From positions 222,649-286,648 of the forward strand of contig NZ_PQSU01000006.1 in the NCBI RefSeq assembly GCF_002920615.1: a stretch of DNA of 64,000 nucleotides, given 5' to 3'. The notes beneath the pieces were generated by a model. That model did no database searches. It saw nothing but the letters and a program-made list of their open reading frames with translations, and was not told the origin of the DNA. Below are positions 32,829 to 42,038 of the stretch, one piece after another. Position numbers and translations under genes: made by a program. Position 1 is the first letter of the stretch, and each line of letters opens with the position of its first letter. This DNA is from Streptomyces sp. Ru62 (lineage in GTDB: Bacteria > Actinomycetota > Actinomycetes > Streptomycetales > Streptomycetaceae).

Positions 32829-35549
32829 GTGATAGGGCGGGAATCGGAGTTCGCAGAGCTGACCGCCCTTGTCGACGCGGCGCGGGAGGGACACGGCGCC
32901 TCGGTACTCGTGCACGGGGAAGCGGGTATCGGAAAGAGCAGACTCGCGTCCGCGGTCGCCGAGGCCGCGTCCGCGTCCGGCTTCACGGTGCTTTCCTGCC
33001 ACGGCATCCGTGGCGCCGGCGCGGCCGGTTTCGAGGGGCTGCACGAACTGCTGCTGCCCCTGCTCGACCGTATCGACGCTCTGCCGCCGCGCCAGCGCAT
33101 GGCCCTCAAGGTCGCGTTCGGGGCGGAGGGGGAACCGGCGGACCGCTTCATCACCGGGCTCGCCGCATTCGGACTGCTGGAGGAAGCCGCGGCACGAGAT
33201 CCCCTCGTGCTGTTGGTCGAGGACCTGCACTGGCTCGACCGGTCGACAGCCGACATCGTCACCTTCCTCGCGGCCCGCATGAGCGTCATGCCGGCGCTGC
33301 TCCTGGCCACCAGCCGGGCTGATCGCATCTACCCCGACCGCAAACTGCACTTCAAGCACCACGTGCCCCTGACGCCGCTCGGGCAGGACGACGCGCTGGA
33401 GCTGGTCTCCCTGCACGCGCCCGCGCTGACGCTCCCGCAGCGGCGCCGTCTGGTCGAGCGCGCACTGGGCAACCCGCTCGCCCTGACCGAATGGTCGACC
33501 AACCCGTCCTGGGTCGAAGGGCCGCCCTCTGCCGAGGGGAGCCGGGTTCCGATGGGCAGGCGTCTGGAGGAGTCGTTCCTGGCCGAGGTCGCCCTGCTGC
33601 CCCCGGCGACGCGGCACGCTCTCCTCGTCGCCGCCGCGGGAGAGGACTCGAGCAGCTACGAAGTGCTCACGGCGGCCCGCAACCTGGGCCTGGACCAAGG
33701 CGACTTCGCGCCGGCCGAGAGGTTCGGACTGATCACGCTCACCGCCGGCACGTACAGGTTCCGCCACCCGTTGGTGGGTTCAGCCGTGTACGACAACGCC
33801 GACTTCGGCGCACGGTCGCGCGTGCACACCGAACTGGCGGCCGTCGTCGTCGATGCCGCACGGGCCGTCCAGCACCGGGCCGCGGCCGTCGCCGGATGGG
33901 ACGAGGGCGTCGCCGCCGAACTCGAAGCCCTCGCCGTGACGGCCGCCCGACGGGGTGCGCGGACCGAAGCCGCCGCCGCCTGGCGACGCGCGGCCGCGCT
34001 GACCCCGGTCGCGGCGGACCGGGCGCGACGCACGGTGATGGCAGCGGAAACGGCTCGGCAGGCGGGCGCGACGGCCGATGCCGTGGCCCTGCTCGCCGAG
34101 GCGAGGCCGATCGTCGAAGACGAGGCGTCGACGGTGCAGTTCGCTCGTACCGAATGGATGCTCGCCGGCAGCAGCTCGGCACTCCTGGGGCGCGGCGGCG
34201 ACGAACTCGTCGCGATGTCGCGCAGACTCGGCGATCCCGCCGACCGGGTCGAGGTCCTCACATGGGCCGCGGTGCGCAGCTTCCTCCGTCAGGACACCTC
34301 TCCCGACCTCGCGACAGCCATCGCGGACGAACTGCGCCGGGCCGACGCCGGCACCGAGCCGCAGCAGGTGCTCCGGGACATCGGCTTGGCCCTGGTCAGC
34401 CCGGCGGACCGGATCGGCTCCGTCGAGAAGGCACTGTCGTTCATGCAGCGGGAGGCCCGCGAGGGGTACGCGACACTGCTGAACTGCCTCGCGTTCGCCG
34501 TCGAGGACACCCATGACCTCGCCGTCGCCGACCGGGTCTGGGGCGCCGGCGTCGACATGTTCCACCAGTCGGCACGGGCCGGGGACGTGGCGGTGGCCCT
34601 CTCCGGACGCAGCACCGTGCGCATGACCGCCAACGCGATCGCCGCCGGCCTGACCGACGCGGAACTCGCGCTGCGCCTCAGCTACGACCTCGATGTGCCG
34701 GTGGTCGGGGCCCTGTCCGCCGCGAACATCGCACGCGCACGTGCGTGGCGCGGCGAACACGAGCTCGTGGCCGCCGCCCTGAACACCTGCACCGAACTGT
34801 CCGGGCCCACCCCGATCCCCAGGGTGGCGGCCGTGGCGTCCTGGGCGTCCGCTCAGGCGGCGGCGAACGAGGGCCGCGCCGACGAGGCGCTCGCCCACTT
34901 GCTGGAATGCGTCGAGCACCCGCCCATCGGTGTGTGGGCGGGCGGCGACCTCGCCGACACGGCCGTGCGAGCCGGCCGGCCCGAGGCGGTGGAGGGATGG
35001 CTCGACATGGCTACGACCGCCCTCGCGTCCGACGACTCCGACCATCTCGCGATGCTCGTTGAACGGTCGCGGGCGCTTCTGGCGCAGGGCGCCGACGCAC
35101 GTGTCCACTTCGAACGGGCGATACAGCGCGGTGAGGCGACCACCGCGTTCCTCGACCTGGCCAAGACCCGGTTGTTCTTCGGCGAGTGGCTGCGCCGGGA
35201 ACGCCGCATCGTGGAGGCGCGCAGCCATCTCTCCGCCGCGTTGCACGTCTTCGAGTCCCACCACGCGGCACCGCTCGTGCGGCGAACGGCACGGGAGCTG
35301 GGCGCCGCCGGCAGCACGGTGCAGACCACGCAGCCGCGCCAGACCTTCGACGCCGGCGCCGTGCTGACCGCCCAGGAACTGCACGTCGCCCGGCTGGCCG
35401 CCCAGGGGTACACGAACAGGCAGATCGCCGACCAGCTGTACCTCTCCCACCGCACCGTCGGAGCGCACCTGTACAAGGTCTACGCGAAGTTGCAGATCAA
35501 CCGGCGGTCGCAGCTCGCCGCCGCCCTCGCGTCCGACACGCCCGACTGA
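32829..35549 (+). CDS. LuxR-family LAL regulator with AAA ATPase domain
   Basis: A 906-residue regulator. Walker A is GEAGIGKSRLA at about residues 30-40 and Walker B is LVLLVEDLHWLD at about 125-136. A helical TPR-like middle is followed by a LuxR helix-turn-helix: LTAQELHVARLAAQGYTNRQ, IADQLYLSHRTVGAHLYKVY. GTG at 32829 begins directly at the ATPase domain (MIGRESEF), with no clear ribosome site. It is divergent from the aldehyde dehydrogenase gene and shares its operator-bearing promoter region, so it may control that gene or be controlled with it. It is the second LAL protein of the window; the two differ well outside the shared domains. Confidence 0.88.
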   Translation: MIGRESEFAELTALVDAAREGHGASVLVHGEAGIGKSRLASAVAEAASASGFTVLSCHGIRGAGAAGFEGLHELLLPLLDRIDALPPRQRMALKVAFGAEGEPADRFITGLAAFGLLEEAAARDPLVLLVEDLHWLDRSTADIVTFLAARMSVMPALLLATSRADRIYPDRKLHFKHHVPLTPLGQDDALELVSLHAPALTLPQRRRLVERALGNPLALTEWSTNPSWVEGPPSAEGSRVPMGRRLEESFLAEVALLPPATRHALLVAAAGEDSSSYEVLTAARNLGLDQGDFAPAERFGLITLTAGTYRFRHPLVGSAVYDNADFGARSRVHTELAAVVVDAARAVQHRAAAVAGWDEGVAAELEALAVTAARRGARTEAAAAWRRAAALTPVAADRARRTVMAAETARQAGATADAVALLAEARPIVEDEASTVQFARTEWMLAGSSSALLGRGGDELVAMSRRLGDPADRVEVLTWAAVRSFLRQDTSPDLATAIADELRRADAGTEPQQVLRDIGLALVSPADRIGSVEKALSFMQREAREGYATLLNCLAFAVEDTHDLAVADRVWGAGVDMFHQSARAGDVAVALSGRSTVRMTANAIAAGLTDAELALRLSYDLDVPVVGALSAANIARARAWRGEHELVAAALNTCTELSGPTPIPRVAAVASWASAQAAANEGRADEALAHLLECVEHPPIGVWAGGDLADTAVRAGRPEAVEGWLDMATTALASDDSDHLAMLVERSRALLAQGADARVHFERAIQRGEATTAFLDLAKTRLFFGEWLRRERRIVEARSHLSAALHVFESHHAAPLVRRTARELGAAGSTVQTTQPRQTFDAGAVLTAQELHVARLAAQGYTNRQIADQLYLSHRTVGAHLYKVYAKLQINRRSQLAAALASDTPD

Positions 35550-35607
35550 CGCGAGGCACGGCCCACGACCGCCGGCCCGGTCATCGGCCGCCCTCCGGGC
35601 CCCGGCT

Positions 35608-36330
35608 CTACGCCAGGCGCGCGCCGCCGTCGACGTGCAGAACCGTTCCGGTGACGTACGGATTGTCCATGGCGAAGAGCACCGCCTTGACGACGTCGTC
35701 CGCGGTTCCGACCCGCCGTACGGGGTTGTTGTCGGCGATCTGCCGGAGGAATCCCGGCTTGGCGTCACCGAGCCTGTCCCAGGCACCGCTGTCGATGATG
35801 CCGGGGGACACCGCGTTCACGCGCAGCGGGGCGATCTCCACGGCCAGGGCCTGGACGAGGAAGGCCAGGGCGCCGTTGGTGGTCGCCATGACCGTGCGCT
35901 CGGGCGCCGGGCGCCAGGCAGCCACCCCGGAGAAGAAGGTGAGGGAACCGCCCTCGCGTGCCTGACCGGCCAGGTGCTTGGCGATGAACAGGGGACCGAT
36001 CACCTTCGCCGCGAAGGCCCGTCGGACGTCTGCCGGGTCGAGTTCGGCCAGCGGCCCGTTGGCGGGAACCGCCGCCGTCGACACCAGGTGGTCGAAGGGG
36101 CCGACCTCGTCGGCAAACCGCGCGACGGACTCGTCGTCGGTGATGTCGAACTCCACGGTCCGCCACGGGCCGCTCAGTTCCCCGGCGGTGTCCTTCAGCT
36201 TGCCGAGGTCCGGTCCGGCGAGGACCAGTTCGGCGCCCGCTGCCGAGGCCGTCCGTGCGAGTTGCCGTCCGATCGCGGAGCCGGCTCCGATGACGACGAT
36301 GCGCTGTCCGGAACGTTCCTGCGTGGTCAC
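35608..36330 (-). CDS. SDR-family protein with altered active site
   Basis: A 240-residue Rossmann-fold protein of the short-chain dehydrogenase/reductase family. The cofactor loop is IVVIGAGSAIGRQLARTASA (residues 11-30), and LRVNAVSPGIIDSG is the usual C-terminal block. The catalytic Tyr-x-x-x-Lys is replaced: the aligned position reads M148-A-T-T-N152 in TVMATTNGALAFLVQALAVE. Ser134 of the triad may remain. Such proteins may bind cofactor without classical hydride transfer, or work by another mechanism. GTG follows GGAGATCCAC. It is convergent with the LAL gene. Confidence 0.85.
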   Translation of the reverse strand: MTTQERSGQRIVVIGAGSAIGRQLARTASAAGAELVLAGPDLGKLKDTAGELSGPWRTVEFDITDDESVARFADEVGPFDHLVSTAAVPANGPLAELDPADVRRAFAAKVIGPLFIAKHLAGQAREGGSLTFFSGVAAWRPAPERTVMATTNGALAFLVQALAVEIAPLRVNAVSPGIIDSGAWDRLGDAKPGFLRQIADNNPVRRVGTADDVVKAVLFAMDNPYVTGTVLHVDGGARLA

Positions 36331-36609
36331 GTGGATCTCCTTGGGTGAAGCGCCGTGGCGCGGCCGATGTGGCACGAGCATCACTCTCTCCCCCCACACG
36401 CCGATGAGGCCAATGATTGTTTTCGTCGCTCCCCATAAGCTGCCTTCATGGCGTCAGGGGCAGTCACCGTCCGGTCCGGCCGGGGGTGGAGACACTCCTC
36501 GCGGTCGCCGGCAGACGGCTTGATCACACCTTCTGGCACACATGTGGGCCGCGATAGCTTGGCGATCGACGTGTCACCCGTTGCTACGACTCGACAAGGT
36601 GGATGACGT

Positions 36610-36984
36610 ATGGCCAGTCGGACCAACCGGGCAATCCTGCGGATCCTCGCCGTCGCCGGAGCCGCCGCCGCCCTCGCGTGGCCGGCGGCGACGCCCGCCG
36701 GAGCGGCGGAGTTTCCGGGATGGGGCATCAGCCTGTACAGCGGAGCTGACCTGACCGGGACGCGGACCGTCGTCGACCTCGACGACAGCAGTTGTCACAC
36801 CCTGTCCGAAGCCGCGCTGTCGGCCGTGGACGTGTCCGACGCGGACCTCTACGCGTACTACAACACGGACTGCCGGACCGGCCTGCCGGGACAGAGCGGG
36901 GACTCCTACTTCATCGTGGGCAGTCTGCACACGGCGCAGTTCCCGCTTCCCGTGCTCAGCTACCGGGTGGTCCGCAACGGCTGA
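36610..36984 (+). CDS. Small secreted protein, beta/gamma-crystallin-like
   Basis: A 124-residue protein with a clear Sec signal peptide (ILRILAVAGAAAALAWPAAT, cleavage near AGA-AEF at about residue 33). The mature part is about 90 residues with two cysteines (SSCHTL and TDCRTGL) that could form a disulfide, and strands such as GWGISLYSGADLTGTRTVVD that recall beta/gamma-crystallin or small secreted Streptomyces proteins. The role is unknown; extracellular inhibitor or structural protein are possibilities. It is monocistronic, convergent with the LysR gene. Confidence 0.75.
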   Translation: MASRTNRAILRILAVAGAAAALAWPAATPAGAAEFPGWGISLYSGADLTGTRTVVDLDDSSCHTLSEAALSAVDVSDADLYAYYNTDCRTGLPGQSGDSYFIVGSLHTAQFPLPVLSYRVVRNG

Positions 36985-37035
36985 GGTCCTTCAGGAGGGA
37001 CGGCCGGTGTCGCGCCCGCCCCGTCGCCCGGCGGC

Positions 37036-37986
37036 TCACTCCCCCGTCGGCGGGCGGCGGGCGGAGCGGTCGGCGGTGCGCAGGCGTCTGGCGACGTGCG
37101 CGGGCATCAGCGGGGCGTGTTCCCCGAGGGCCTCCAGGAAGGACGAGGTGACCGGGTCCGGACTGGTGCGGGTGTATCCGGTCAGTTCCCGGCGCAGGGG
37201 CGGGTCGGGACGCAGGAACGCGCCGGAGAAATGCGGCGGGATGGCGTTGGCGGGCACGAGGGTGGGCCCGAGCCCGGCCGCCGCGTACCCGACGGCCGAC
37301 CCCGCCTGCTCGGTACGCACCGCGACCCGGGGCCGGAACCCGGCGGCGCCACAGGCCCGTTCGAGGATGTCGGACAGGCCGCTGTCGGGGGTGAAGTGCA
37401 CCCACTCCCGCTCGGCGAGGTCGGCCAGCCGGACGTCCGGTGCGCGGTCGGAGAGCGCCACCGGGTCGTCGGACCGGGTGACGACCAGGAACTCCTCGGC
37501 GCCGATGTGCCGTGCGGTGCCCTCCCAGTTCTCCGGCAGCGGGCCCACGGCGACATCGGCCTGGCCCGCGGTCATGGCCTGCGCCATCTCGTCGCTCCGA
37601 CGGTGTTCGAACAACCGGATGCGCACGCCGGGGTGCTTGCGACGCCACAGCCCGAGGACCGTGGGCAGCACGCCCGAGCTGACCGAGTAGAGCGTGGCCA
37701 GGTGCAGCTCACCGGTGGAGACGCCGGCGGCGCGGCGGGCGGAGACGGTGGCCCGGCCGGCCTCGGCCAGCGCGGCCCGGGCATGGGGCAGCATCGACCG
37801 TCCGGCCGGGGTGAGCCGCACGCCGCGCGGCAGCCGTTCCAGCAGCGGCCCGCCGACCTCCCGTTCCAGTGCCTGGAACTGGTGGGAGAGTCCGGGCTGG
37901 GTGACGTTGAGGCTTTCCGCGGCGCGGGTGAACGAACCCTCGTCCACGATCGCCACCAGGTACTCAAGTTGTCGCAGCGTTGCCAT
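37036..37986 (-). CDS. LysR-family transcriptional regulator
   Basis: A 316-residue regulator. The winged helix-turn-helix is MATLRQLEYLVAIVDEGSFT followed by RAAESLNVTQPGLSHQFQAL; the effector domain contains MTAGQADVAVGPLPENWEGT and AVGYAAAGLGPTLVPANAIP. It is divergent from a ProX-like gene 173 bases away; an A/T-rich imperfect palindrome (AAGAA...TTCTT, 38003-38022) lies 17 bases upstream of its start and is a candidate binding site. The likely target is the ProX-like/quinone reductase pair. The effector is unknown. Confidence 0.87.
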   Translation of the reverse strand: MATLRQLEYLVAIVDEGSFTRAAESLNVTQPGLSHQFQALEREVGGPLLERLPRGVRLTPAGRSMLPHARAALAEAGRATVSARRAAGVSTGELHLATLYSVSSGVLPTVLGLWRRKHPGVRIRLFEHRRSDEMAQAMTAGQADVAVGPLPENWEGTARHIGAEEFLVVTRSDDPVALSDRAPDVRLADLAEREWVHFTPDSGLSDILERACGAAGFRPRVAVRTEQAGSAVGYAAAGLGPTLVPANAIPPHFSGAFLRPDPPLRRELTGYTRTSPDPVTSSFLEALGEHAPLMPAHVARRLRTADRSARRPPTGE

Positions 37987-38159
37987 GCGCTCAGCTTATC
38001 GAAAGAATGCCAAAGAGTTCTTGGACTTATGACTCGGTGCGGGAGCACGATGAACGGGTCCCGGGGAGCGGACGGCCCGAACAGGTCGGAAGACTCCGGA
38101 CACCCCGTCCTACATGGCGGAGTTTCCGCAGCTCAGGCGCGTATGTCCAAGGAGTCGTC

Positions 38160-38963
38160 ATGTCCCCCTCCCGCTCGGAACCGACCATCACCGTGGGCAA
38201 CGTCGCCCTGTCGTTCCACCGTGCCGCCGCCGCGGTCACGCGCCGCGTCCTGGAGGCCCACGGGCACCGGGTGAACAGCGTGGAGGCACCGCACGAGCAG
38301 TTGTTCCGGCTCCAGGAGGAGGGCGGCATCGACGTCCTGGTCTCCGCGTGGCTGCCCTCCAGCCATGACACCTACCTCTCCCGCTACCGGGACCGGGTCC
38401 GGGTGCTGACGCCGCACTACCAGCCGTACTGCGTGTGGGCGGTGCCGCCCTACGTCCCCGAGGACGAGGTGCGGGAGGTCGCCGACCTGACGCGGCCGGA
38501 GGTGGCCGGACGGATGACGAAGGCCATCGACGGCATCAACCCGGGCGCCGGCATCAGCCGCTTCTCCGCCCGGATGGTGGACGCGTACGGTCTGGCCGAG
38601 GTCGGCTACTCCTTCACCCCCGGCACCGAGTCCGGCTTCCTCTCCCGGGTGGAGCGGGGCATCGCCGCACGGGAGTGGTTCGTCGTCCCGCTGTGGCGCC
38701 CGCAGTACCTGAACCGCCTGTACGGCCTGCGCCCTCTGGAGGAGCCCAAGGGCCTGTTGGGCACCGTGGACGACGCCAGTCCGGTCGTCCGGCTGGACGC
38801 GCTGGAGCACCTGCACCCCGACGCGGTCGCCCGGCTGGACGGCCTGTACCTGGGCAACGACGGTGTCGAGGAGATCGACGCCCTGATCAACGTGGACGGC
38901 CTCACCCCGTTGCAGGCCGCGGACCGCTACCTCGCGCAGCACGGCCACGCCCTGAGGGCGTGA
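38160..38963 (+). CDS. ProX/OpuAC-like substrate-binding protein lacking a signal peptide
   Basis: A 267-residue protein matching the glycine-betaine/choline-binding fold: ITVGNVALSFHRAAAAVTRR, IDVLVSAWLPSSHDTYL, and INPGAGISRFSARMVDAYGL with repeated aromatic residues that could cage a quaternary amine. The ATG after AAGGAG leads straight into the first beta strand (SPSRSEPTITVGNV), so there is no signal peptide and no lipobox. No ABC permease or ATPase gene is adjacent. It may be a cytoplasmic ligand-binding protein or sensor. It is divergent from a LysR regulator and 82 bases upstream of a quinone reductase gene. Confidence 0.8.
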   Translation: MSPSRSEPTITVGNVALSFHRAAAAVTRRVLEAHGHRVNSVEAPHEQLFRLQEEGGIDVLVSAWLPSSHDTYLSRYRDRVRVLTPHYQPYCVWAVPPYVPEDEVREVADLTRPEVAGRMTKAIDGINPGAGISRFSARMVDAYGLAEVGYSFTPGTESGFLSRVERGIAAREWFVVPLWRPQYLNRLYGLRPLEEPKGLLGTVDDASPVVRLDALEHLHPDAVARLDGLYLGNDGVEEIDALINVDGLTPLQAADRYLAQHGHALRA

Positions 38964-39045
38964 TCCGCCACGCGGCGACGCGGCGGCACGCCCGTAGACC
39001 ACGACTTACCCGTTCGAACAGCACACGGAAAGCGAAGATGTTCCC

Positions 39046-40071
39046 ATGAACAAGACCACCATGCGGGCCGTCGGTTACCGCGCGAGCCTCCCCGTCGACG
39101 ACCCGGAGAGCCTGGTCGACGTGGAACTGCCCGTCCCCGAACCCGGCCCGCACGACCTGCTGGTGAAGGTCGAGGCCGTGGCGGTCAACCCCGTCGACTA
39201 CAAGATCCGGCAGAGCAACGACCCGGGCGGCGAGATCAAGGTGCTCGGCTGGGACGCGGCGGGCACCGTGGTCGCGGTCGGCGAGAAGGTCGAGATGTTC
39301 GAGGCGGGCGACGAGGTGTACTACGCCGGCGCTCTGGACCGGGCCGGCGCCAACTCCGAGTACCACACGGTCGACGAGCGCATCGTGGCCCGCAAGCCCG
39401 CCACGTTGTCCTTCACGGAAGCCGCGGCCCTGCCGCTGACCTCGCTGACCGCCTGGGAGGGGCTGTTCGAGCACCTCGGCCTGGAGAACGGCGGACTGAA
39501 CCAGGACGGCGCCCTGCTGATCACCGCCGCGGCCGGAGGCGTCGGTTCCATCACGGCTCAGCTGGCCCGCGCCCTGACCAGCCTGACCGTCATCGGCACC
39601 GCCTCCCGTCCGGAGACCGTGGAGTTCGCCACCCGCATGGGGGTGCGGCACATCGTGGACCACCGCGAGCCCCTGGTCCCCCAGATCGCCGAGGTGGCCC
39701 CGGACGGCCTGACACACGTGTTCAGCACCGCCCACACCGACGGCAACCTGGGCGCCTACGCCGAAGCCCTGCGGCCGTTCGGCCGGATCGTCGCCATCGA
39801 CGACTTCGACTCCCTGCCCATCGGCGTGCTGAAGGCCAAGAGCATCTCCTACCACTGGGAGTTCATGTTCACCCGCTCCCTGTTCCAGACTGCCGACCAG
39901 GACCGGCAGCGGCACATCCTGACCCAGATCGCCCGTCTCGTGGACGCGGGCATCATCACCACCACCGCCGTGAAGGACCTCGGCCGGATCGACGCGACGA
40001 ACCTCCGCGAGGCACACCGCGTCATGGAGTCCGGCACCGCCATCGGCAAGATCACCCTCACCGGCTTCTGA
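39046..40071 (+). CDS. Quinone oxidoreductase/zinc-type alcohol dehydrogenase family protein (copy 2)
   Basis: A 341-residue MDR protein. It matches the protein at 25426-26457 along its whole length, with long identical stretches such as LPLTSLTAWEGLFEHLGL and LTSLTVIGTASRPET, so the two are recent paralogues. The nucleotide loop is LITAAAGGVGSITAQLARAL at about residues 158-177. Substitutions cluster on the surface and in the segment after residue 100 (AGANSEYHTVDERI against GTNALFHTVDERI). It follows the ProX-like gene and would be under the LysR regulator, unlike the HxlR-controlled copy 1. Confidence 0.88.
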   Translation: MNKTTMRAVGYRASLPVDDPESLVDVELPVPEPGPHDLLVKVEAVAVNPVDYKIRQSNDPGGEIKVLGWDAAGTVVAVGEKVEMFEAGDEVYYAGALDRAGANSEYHTVDERIVARKPATLSFTEAAALPLTSLTAWEGLFEHLGLENGGLNQDGALLITAAAGGVGSITAQLARALTSLTVIGTASRPETVEFATRMGVRHIVDHREPLVPQIAEVAPDGLTHVFSTAHTDGNLGAYAEALRPFGRIVAIDDFDSLPIGVLKAKSISYHWEFMFTRSLFQTADQDRQRHILTQIARLVDAGIITTTAVKDLGRIDATNLREAHRVMESGTAIGKITLTGF

Positions 40072-40279
40072 GCCGCCCGCCCCACGCCGGCCGGCCGCGC
40101 GACACTGCCCCAGGGCGCTCATCACCTGCGCTCACGGGCACCGGCGACCGGAACCACGTGTCCGGCCGGTGCGCGGCGACGACAGTTGTTCCGGAGCGCG
40201 GCCGGCCATGCGCGGTCCGCGCGGACACGCACGGCCGCATCCGGCCCCCAGGGCCACCCGACGACTTACGGAGAATGCC

Positions 40280-40591
40280 ATGACCCACCCTGAGAACGGG
40301 CCCATCGTCCTCGTCGCGCGCATGCAGGCGCGCCCCGGCAAGGAGCAGGAACTGCGGGACGCGCTGCCCGCTCTGGTGGCCGCCACCCGCCAGGAGGACG
40401 GTTGCCTCACCTATGTGCCGCACCAGGGCCTGGACGACCCCGGGCTGCTGGTGATGCACGAGGTGTGGCAGAGCGAGGAGCACCTGCGCGCCCACGCGGC
40501 CAGCGACCACCTGCGGCGGTTCGCGGAGCTCGCGGAGATGCTGACGGTGGGGGGCATCCAGATCGAGCGGCTGACCGAGCTGGCCGTGTAG
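40280..40591 (+). CDS. Antibiotic biosynthesis monooxygenase (ABM) domain protein
   Basis: A 103-residue dimeric alpha/beta ferredoxin-like protein. IVLVARMQARPGKEQELRDA at the start, EDGCLTYVPHQGLDDP and MHEVWQSEEHLRAHAASDHL are ABM signatures. Family members include cofactor-free monooxygenases such as ActVA-Orf6 and YgiN, which oxidise quinols, so it fits the quinone theme of the neighbouring genes. ATG follows CGGAGA. It starts 208 bases after the quinone reductase. Confidence 0.88.
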   Translation: MTHPENGPIVLVARMQARPGKEQELRDALPALVAATRQEDGCLTYVPHQGLDDPGLLVMHEVWQSEEHLRAHAASDHLRRFAELAEMLTVGGIQIERLTELAV

Positions 40592-40701
40592 ACGGTACGT
40601 CCGGCCGGCTCACCGGGCCGGGACCGGGTCCCCGGCGGCGGGGCGCTAGCGTTGCTCACCGTTCGCGCCCCGCCCGGGGGCGCACCGAGGTTGGGACCCC
40701 G

Positions 40702-41172
40702 ATGTTCACCAGCGTTCTTCTGATCGAGCAGCAGCTGTCGGCGGCGGACGTCAAGTTCGTCACCACTCTCCACGACGACGAGACGTTCTTCGTCGTCCTC
40801 ATGCAGCCACGGGGCGCTGAGAACCGGCTGCTGCGCTCCCTGGACGACATCGCGCTCGGAGAGCTGGAGCGGGCTGCTCGCGAAGGTGAGGAGCCGGAGG
40901 GCGAGGAGGCCCGGCAGCAGGCCGCCCTGGCACTGGAACACTCGGTCCGGAGCCTGCGGGAGGCCGGCAGCGAGTCCGTCGGGCAACTGGTAGGCGGCCA
41001 TCCCCTGACCCTCCTGCGGTCGGTGGTCGAGGAGACGGGTGCCGACGAGGTGATCGTGCTGACCGCTCCGCATCTCGTCGAGGAACTCCTCCACCTCGAC
41101 TGGGCCGGCCGGGCCCGTCACACGGTGGGCGTTCCGGTACTGAAGCTGTACGCACACGACGACGAGAGGTGA
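40702..41172 (+). CDS. Hypothetical protein with universal-stress-protein-like layout
   Basis: A 156-residue acidic protein. It starts MFTSVLLIEQQLSAADVKFV and ends with HLDWAGRARHTVGVPVLKLY, a layout of alternating strands and helices ending with VPVLKL that resembles universal stress proteins. The ATP loop GxxG-9-G(S/T) is not recognisable, so it would be a non-ATP form. Similar proteins occur across Streptomyces; some are labelled indole-3-glycerol phosphate synthase, which its length does not support. The function is unknown. Confidence 0.65.
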   Translation: MFTSVLLIEQQLSAADVKFVTTLHDDETFFVVLMQPRGAENRLLRSLDDIALGELERAAREGEEPEGEEARQQAALALEHSVRSLREAGSESVGQLVGGHPLTLLRSVVEETGADEVIVLTAPHLVEELLHLDWAGRARHTVGVPVLKLYAHDDER

Positions 41173-41369
41173 CCACCCGCGCGCACGCCCCCCACGGGCG
41201 GCGGCACCGCCGCCCGGACCGCGAGACCCCCTCGGCCGGCGGGGCGGCGCGGACGCGTCAGTCACACGACCGATGCCTGGACGCACCACCGGTGACACGC
41301 TCCGAACGGCTCGGCCCCCACCCGGCCGGCACGCACCACGACGGTGCGGCGGAGGAAAGGAAGTCCATC

Positions 41370-41999
41370 ATGACCACCGCATCCACGGCATCGGCACCGA
41401 TCGGTCTGGTTCTCATCGACACGGTCAACGAGATCTTCTCCGAGCAGGGCAAGGGATATCCCGGCTTCAAGGCCGAATTCGAGCGGATCGGCACCCTGGG
41501 CAACCTGCGTCGTCTGCTCGCCGGCTTCCGGGACAAGGGTTTCCCCGCGTTCTTCTCGCCGATGTCGTACACCGACGAGGAGTACGCGCACTGGCGGCAC
41601 AAGTCCGGCATCCACCACATGATGTTCGACAACCGCATGTTCGAGGCGGGTAGTTGGGGTGCCGAGTTCCACCCCGACCTCACGCCCGGTCCCCACGACG
41701 TGACCATCGCGCCGCACAAGAACCTCGATGTCTTCGCGACGACCGATCTCGACATCCAGCTGAAGCGGCGTGGTGTCGAACACGTCGTCGTAGCGGGCAT
41801 GATCGGCACGATGTGCGTGGAATCGACGGCGCGCAGCGCCATGGAACGCGGATACCGGGTGACCCTGGTCCCGGATGCCACGGCCCCCGACGGCGGACCG
41901 GACTCCTACGAGCAGATGCTGCGGCGTTACGCGCTGATCGCGCACGAGGTGCTGCCCACCGGCGAACTGCTGGCGACGGAACCGTTCCGGAGCCGCTGA
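41370..41999 (+). CDS. Cysteine hydrolase, isochorismatase family
   Basis: A 209-residue Rossmann-like hydrolase. The catalytic triad is visible: Asp17 in GLVLIDTVNEIF, Lys117 in IAPHKNLDVFATTDL and Cys149 in VVAGMIGTMCVESTARSAME. Members hydrolyse isochorismate, nicotinamide, N-carbamoyl compounds or biurets; the loop between residues 60 and 110 (MSYTDEEYAHWRHKSGIHHM) should set specificity, but I cannot name the substrate. ATG follows GGAGGAAAGG. It is 197 bases after the USP-like gene. Confidence 0.9.
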   Translation: MTTASTASAPIGLVLIDTVNEIFSEQGKGYPGFKAEFERIGTLGNLRRLLAGFRDKGFPAFFSPMSYTDEEYAHWRHKSGIHHMMFDNRMFEAGSWGAEFHPDLTPGPHDVTIAPHKNLDVFATTDLDIQLKRRGVEHVVVAGMIGTMCVESTARSAMERGYRVTLVPDATAPDGGPDSYEQMLRRYALIAHEVLPTGELLATEPFRSR

Positions 42000-42038
42000 C
42001 CCGACGTGCCGGGGCCGTCGCCGTGGCGGGACCAGCGG

